Shown here: one piece after another, positions 15,035-16,087 of the stretch | Position numbering within the stretch: the first letter of the stretch is position 1 | Layout of the letters: every line of letters starts with the position of its first letter | Origin: CAYORM01 sp964406375 | Lineage (GTDB): Bacteria > Pseudomonadota > Alphaproteobacteria > DSM-16000 > Inquilinaceae | Direction of reading: 5' to 3' | NCBI GenBank assembly: GCA_964406375.1 | Contig: CAYORM010000068.1 | Coordinates: 1-16,087 of the forward strand | DNA: 16,087 nucleotides | Notes under the pieces: model-generated | Databases searched by the model: none | What the model saw: the letters and a program-made list of their open reading frames with translations, nothing else | Told to the model about the DNA's origin: nothing | Program-made: the position numbers and the translations under genes

Positions 15035-16087
15035 TCAGCCGCGCGCCTTGTCGTCGCCCAGACGCACCAGCCGCGCCTTCCGGCCCTTCACGCCGATCGC
15101 CAGCCGTCCGGCCTTGAGTTCAAGCGCGTCCTCACCGAACAGGGTCCGCCGCCACCCGGTGAGGGCCGGCACCTCGGCCGCGTCATCGGCAGCGATCGCC
15201 TCGAGATCGGCTGAGGAGGCGACGAGCTTCTGCGCCACGCCGTTCTCCTCGCAGCGCATCTTCAGCAGCACGCGCAGCAGGTCGACGAGCGGTCCCAGAC
15301 CGGGGGGCGGCGGGGTCCGGTCGGGCGGCTTCGGGGCATCCTCGGGCGGGATCGCGAGACCGCGCTCGACGGCGGCCAGTACGCCCCGCCCCTGCCAGCC
15401 TTCGGCGCTGCCGCGCGACAGGCCGCGCACCCGCGCCAGCGCCTCGACGTCGCGCGGCTGATGGGCCGCGATCTCGAGCACCGCCTCGTCCTTCAGCACC
15501 CAGCCGCGCGGCAGATCGCGCCCCTGCGCCTCGCGCTCCCGCCACGCCGCCACCTCGCGCAGCACGTTGAGAAAGCGCGGCGAGGTGCTGCGTATCTTGA
15601 AGCGCATCCAGGCATCCTCCGGCGCGCTGCCATAGGTCGCCGGATCGGTGAGCGCCGCCATCTCCTCGGCGAGCCAGCCCAGCCGCCCGTTGCGCTCGAG
15701 CTGCCGCTTCAGCGCCTCATAGACCGCCCGCAGATGGGTCACATCGGCCATGGCGTAGTCGATCTGCCGCTCCGTCAGCGGCCGGCGCGCCCAGTCGGTG
15801 AAGCGCGAGGATTTGTCGATCCGCGCGCCGGCGAGCCGGCTGGCGAGGGTCTCGTAGCCGACCGACTCGCCGAAGCCACAGACCATCGCCGCGATCTGCG
15901 TGTCGAAGATCGGCTGCGGCATCTGCCCGGTGCGGTGGAAGAAGATCTCGATGTCCTGGCGCCCGGCATGGAAGACCTTGAGGACGCCGGGATCGAGTAC
16001 CAGCGCGTCGAGCGGCGCGAGGTCGATGTCCGGGGCGAGCGGGTCGATCGCCGCCGCCCGGTGGGGCCCCGCGATCTGCACCAGGCA
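15035..16087 (-). CDS. rnd: Ribonuclease D, N-terminus cut by the window edge
   Basis: RNase D is a 3'-5' exoribonuclease that trims tRNA precursors and other small RNAs. About 350 residues are visible and the frame stays open to the last base. A GTG at 16081 is an internal valine, not the start, because family sequence (LVQIAGPHR, IDPL) continues across it. The missing part holds the first exonuclease motif with its Asp/Glu pair. Exo II is seen in VFHAGRQDIEIFF and exo III in IDYAMADVTHL, with the expected Tyr and Asp. One or two HRDC helical domains for RNA binding follow; LPRGWVLKDEAVLEIA is the typical first-HRDC motif. A proline-rich linker (PKPPDRTPPPPG) joins them. It converges on ppx with an 18-base gap. 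Confidence 0.93.
   Translation of the reverse strand, partial: CLVQIAGPHRAAAIDPLAPDIDLAPLDALVLDPGVLKVFHAGRQDIEIFFHRTGQMPQPIFDTQIAAMVCGFGESVGYETLASRLAGARIDKSSRFTDWARRPLTERQIDYAMADVTHLRAVYEALKRQLERNGRLGWLAEEMAALTDPATYGSAPEDAWMRFKIRSTSPRFLNVLREVAAWREREAQGRDLPRGWVLKDEAVLEIAAHQPRDVEALARVRGLSRGSAEGWQGRGVLAAVERGLAIPPEDAPKPPDRTPPPPGLGPLVDLLRVLLKMRCEENGVAQKLVASSADLEAIAADDAAEVPALTGWRRTLFGEDALELKAGRLAIGVKGRKARLVRLGDDKARG

Overview
The window is about 16 kb of very GC-rich DNA (roughly 65-70% G+C by eye). It is densely packed with short intergenic gaps and shows no insertion sequences, CRISPR arrays, tRNAs or rRNAs. Gene content and order (pyrB overlapping a dihydroorotase-like gene, and ppk-ppx convergent with rnd) suggest an alphaproteobacterium, probably of the Rhodospirillales type. 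That placement is inference from gene content and codon use; no taxonomic marker lies in the window.

Layout. (1) 1-501: C-terminal part of a proline-rich protein of unknown function. (2) 563-5754, minus strand: a four-gene transport and catabolism operon, read from right to left. It encodes a periplasmic solute-binding protein, a fused two-domain permease, an ATPase and an enolase-superfamily enzyme. A strong intercistronic stem-loop follows the binding-protein gene. (3) 5755-5985: a divergent regulatory region with overlapping inverted repeats over both candidate promoters, then a GntR/FCD regulator gene (5986-6699, plus strand) preceded by a 10-codon upstream ORF that has a near-ideal Shine-Dalgarno sequence. 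(4) 6778-9008, plus: pyrB (aspartate carbamoyltransferase) and an overlapping dihydroorotase-like gene that has lost its metal-binding HxH motif. (5) 9025-9555, minus: a SixA-type histidine phosphatase. (6) 9644-11158, plus: a HerA-like ATPase of the DUF853/YjgR type. (7) 11277-15016, plus: ppk (polyphosphate kinase 1) and ppx/gppA, overlapping by one base, with a PHO-box-like sequence upstream. (8) 15035-16087, minus: ribonuclease D, cut by the right edge.

How the genes fit together. The left operon plus the divergent GntR gene looks like a self-contained uptake, catabolism and regulation unit. The transporter belongs to the ferric/polyamine/phosphonate-type ABC family, but the binding protein has no tandem-tyrosine iron site and the operon ends in an enolase-superfamily enzyme. 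An organic acid or sugar acid is therefore a better guess than iron. The middle and right parts are housekeeping: pyrimidine synthesis, polyphosphate synthesis and breakdown, and RNA processing. The least-explained parts are the substrate of the left operon, the upstream ORF in front of the regulator, and the apparently non-catalytic dihydroorotase partner of pyrB.
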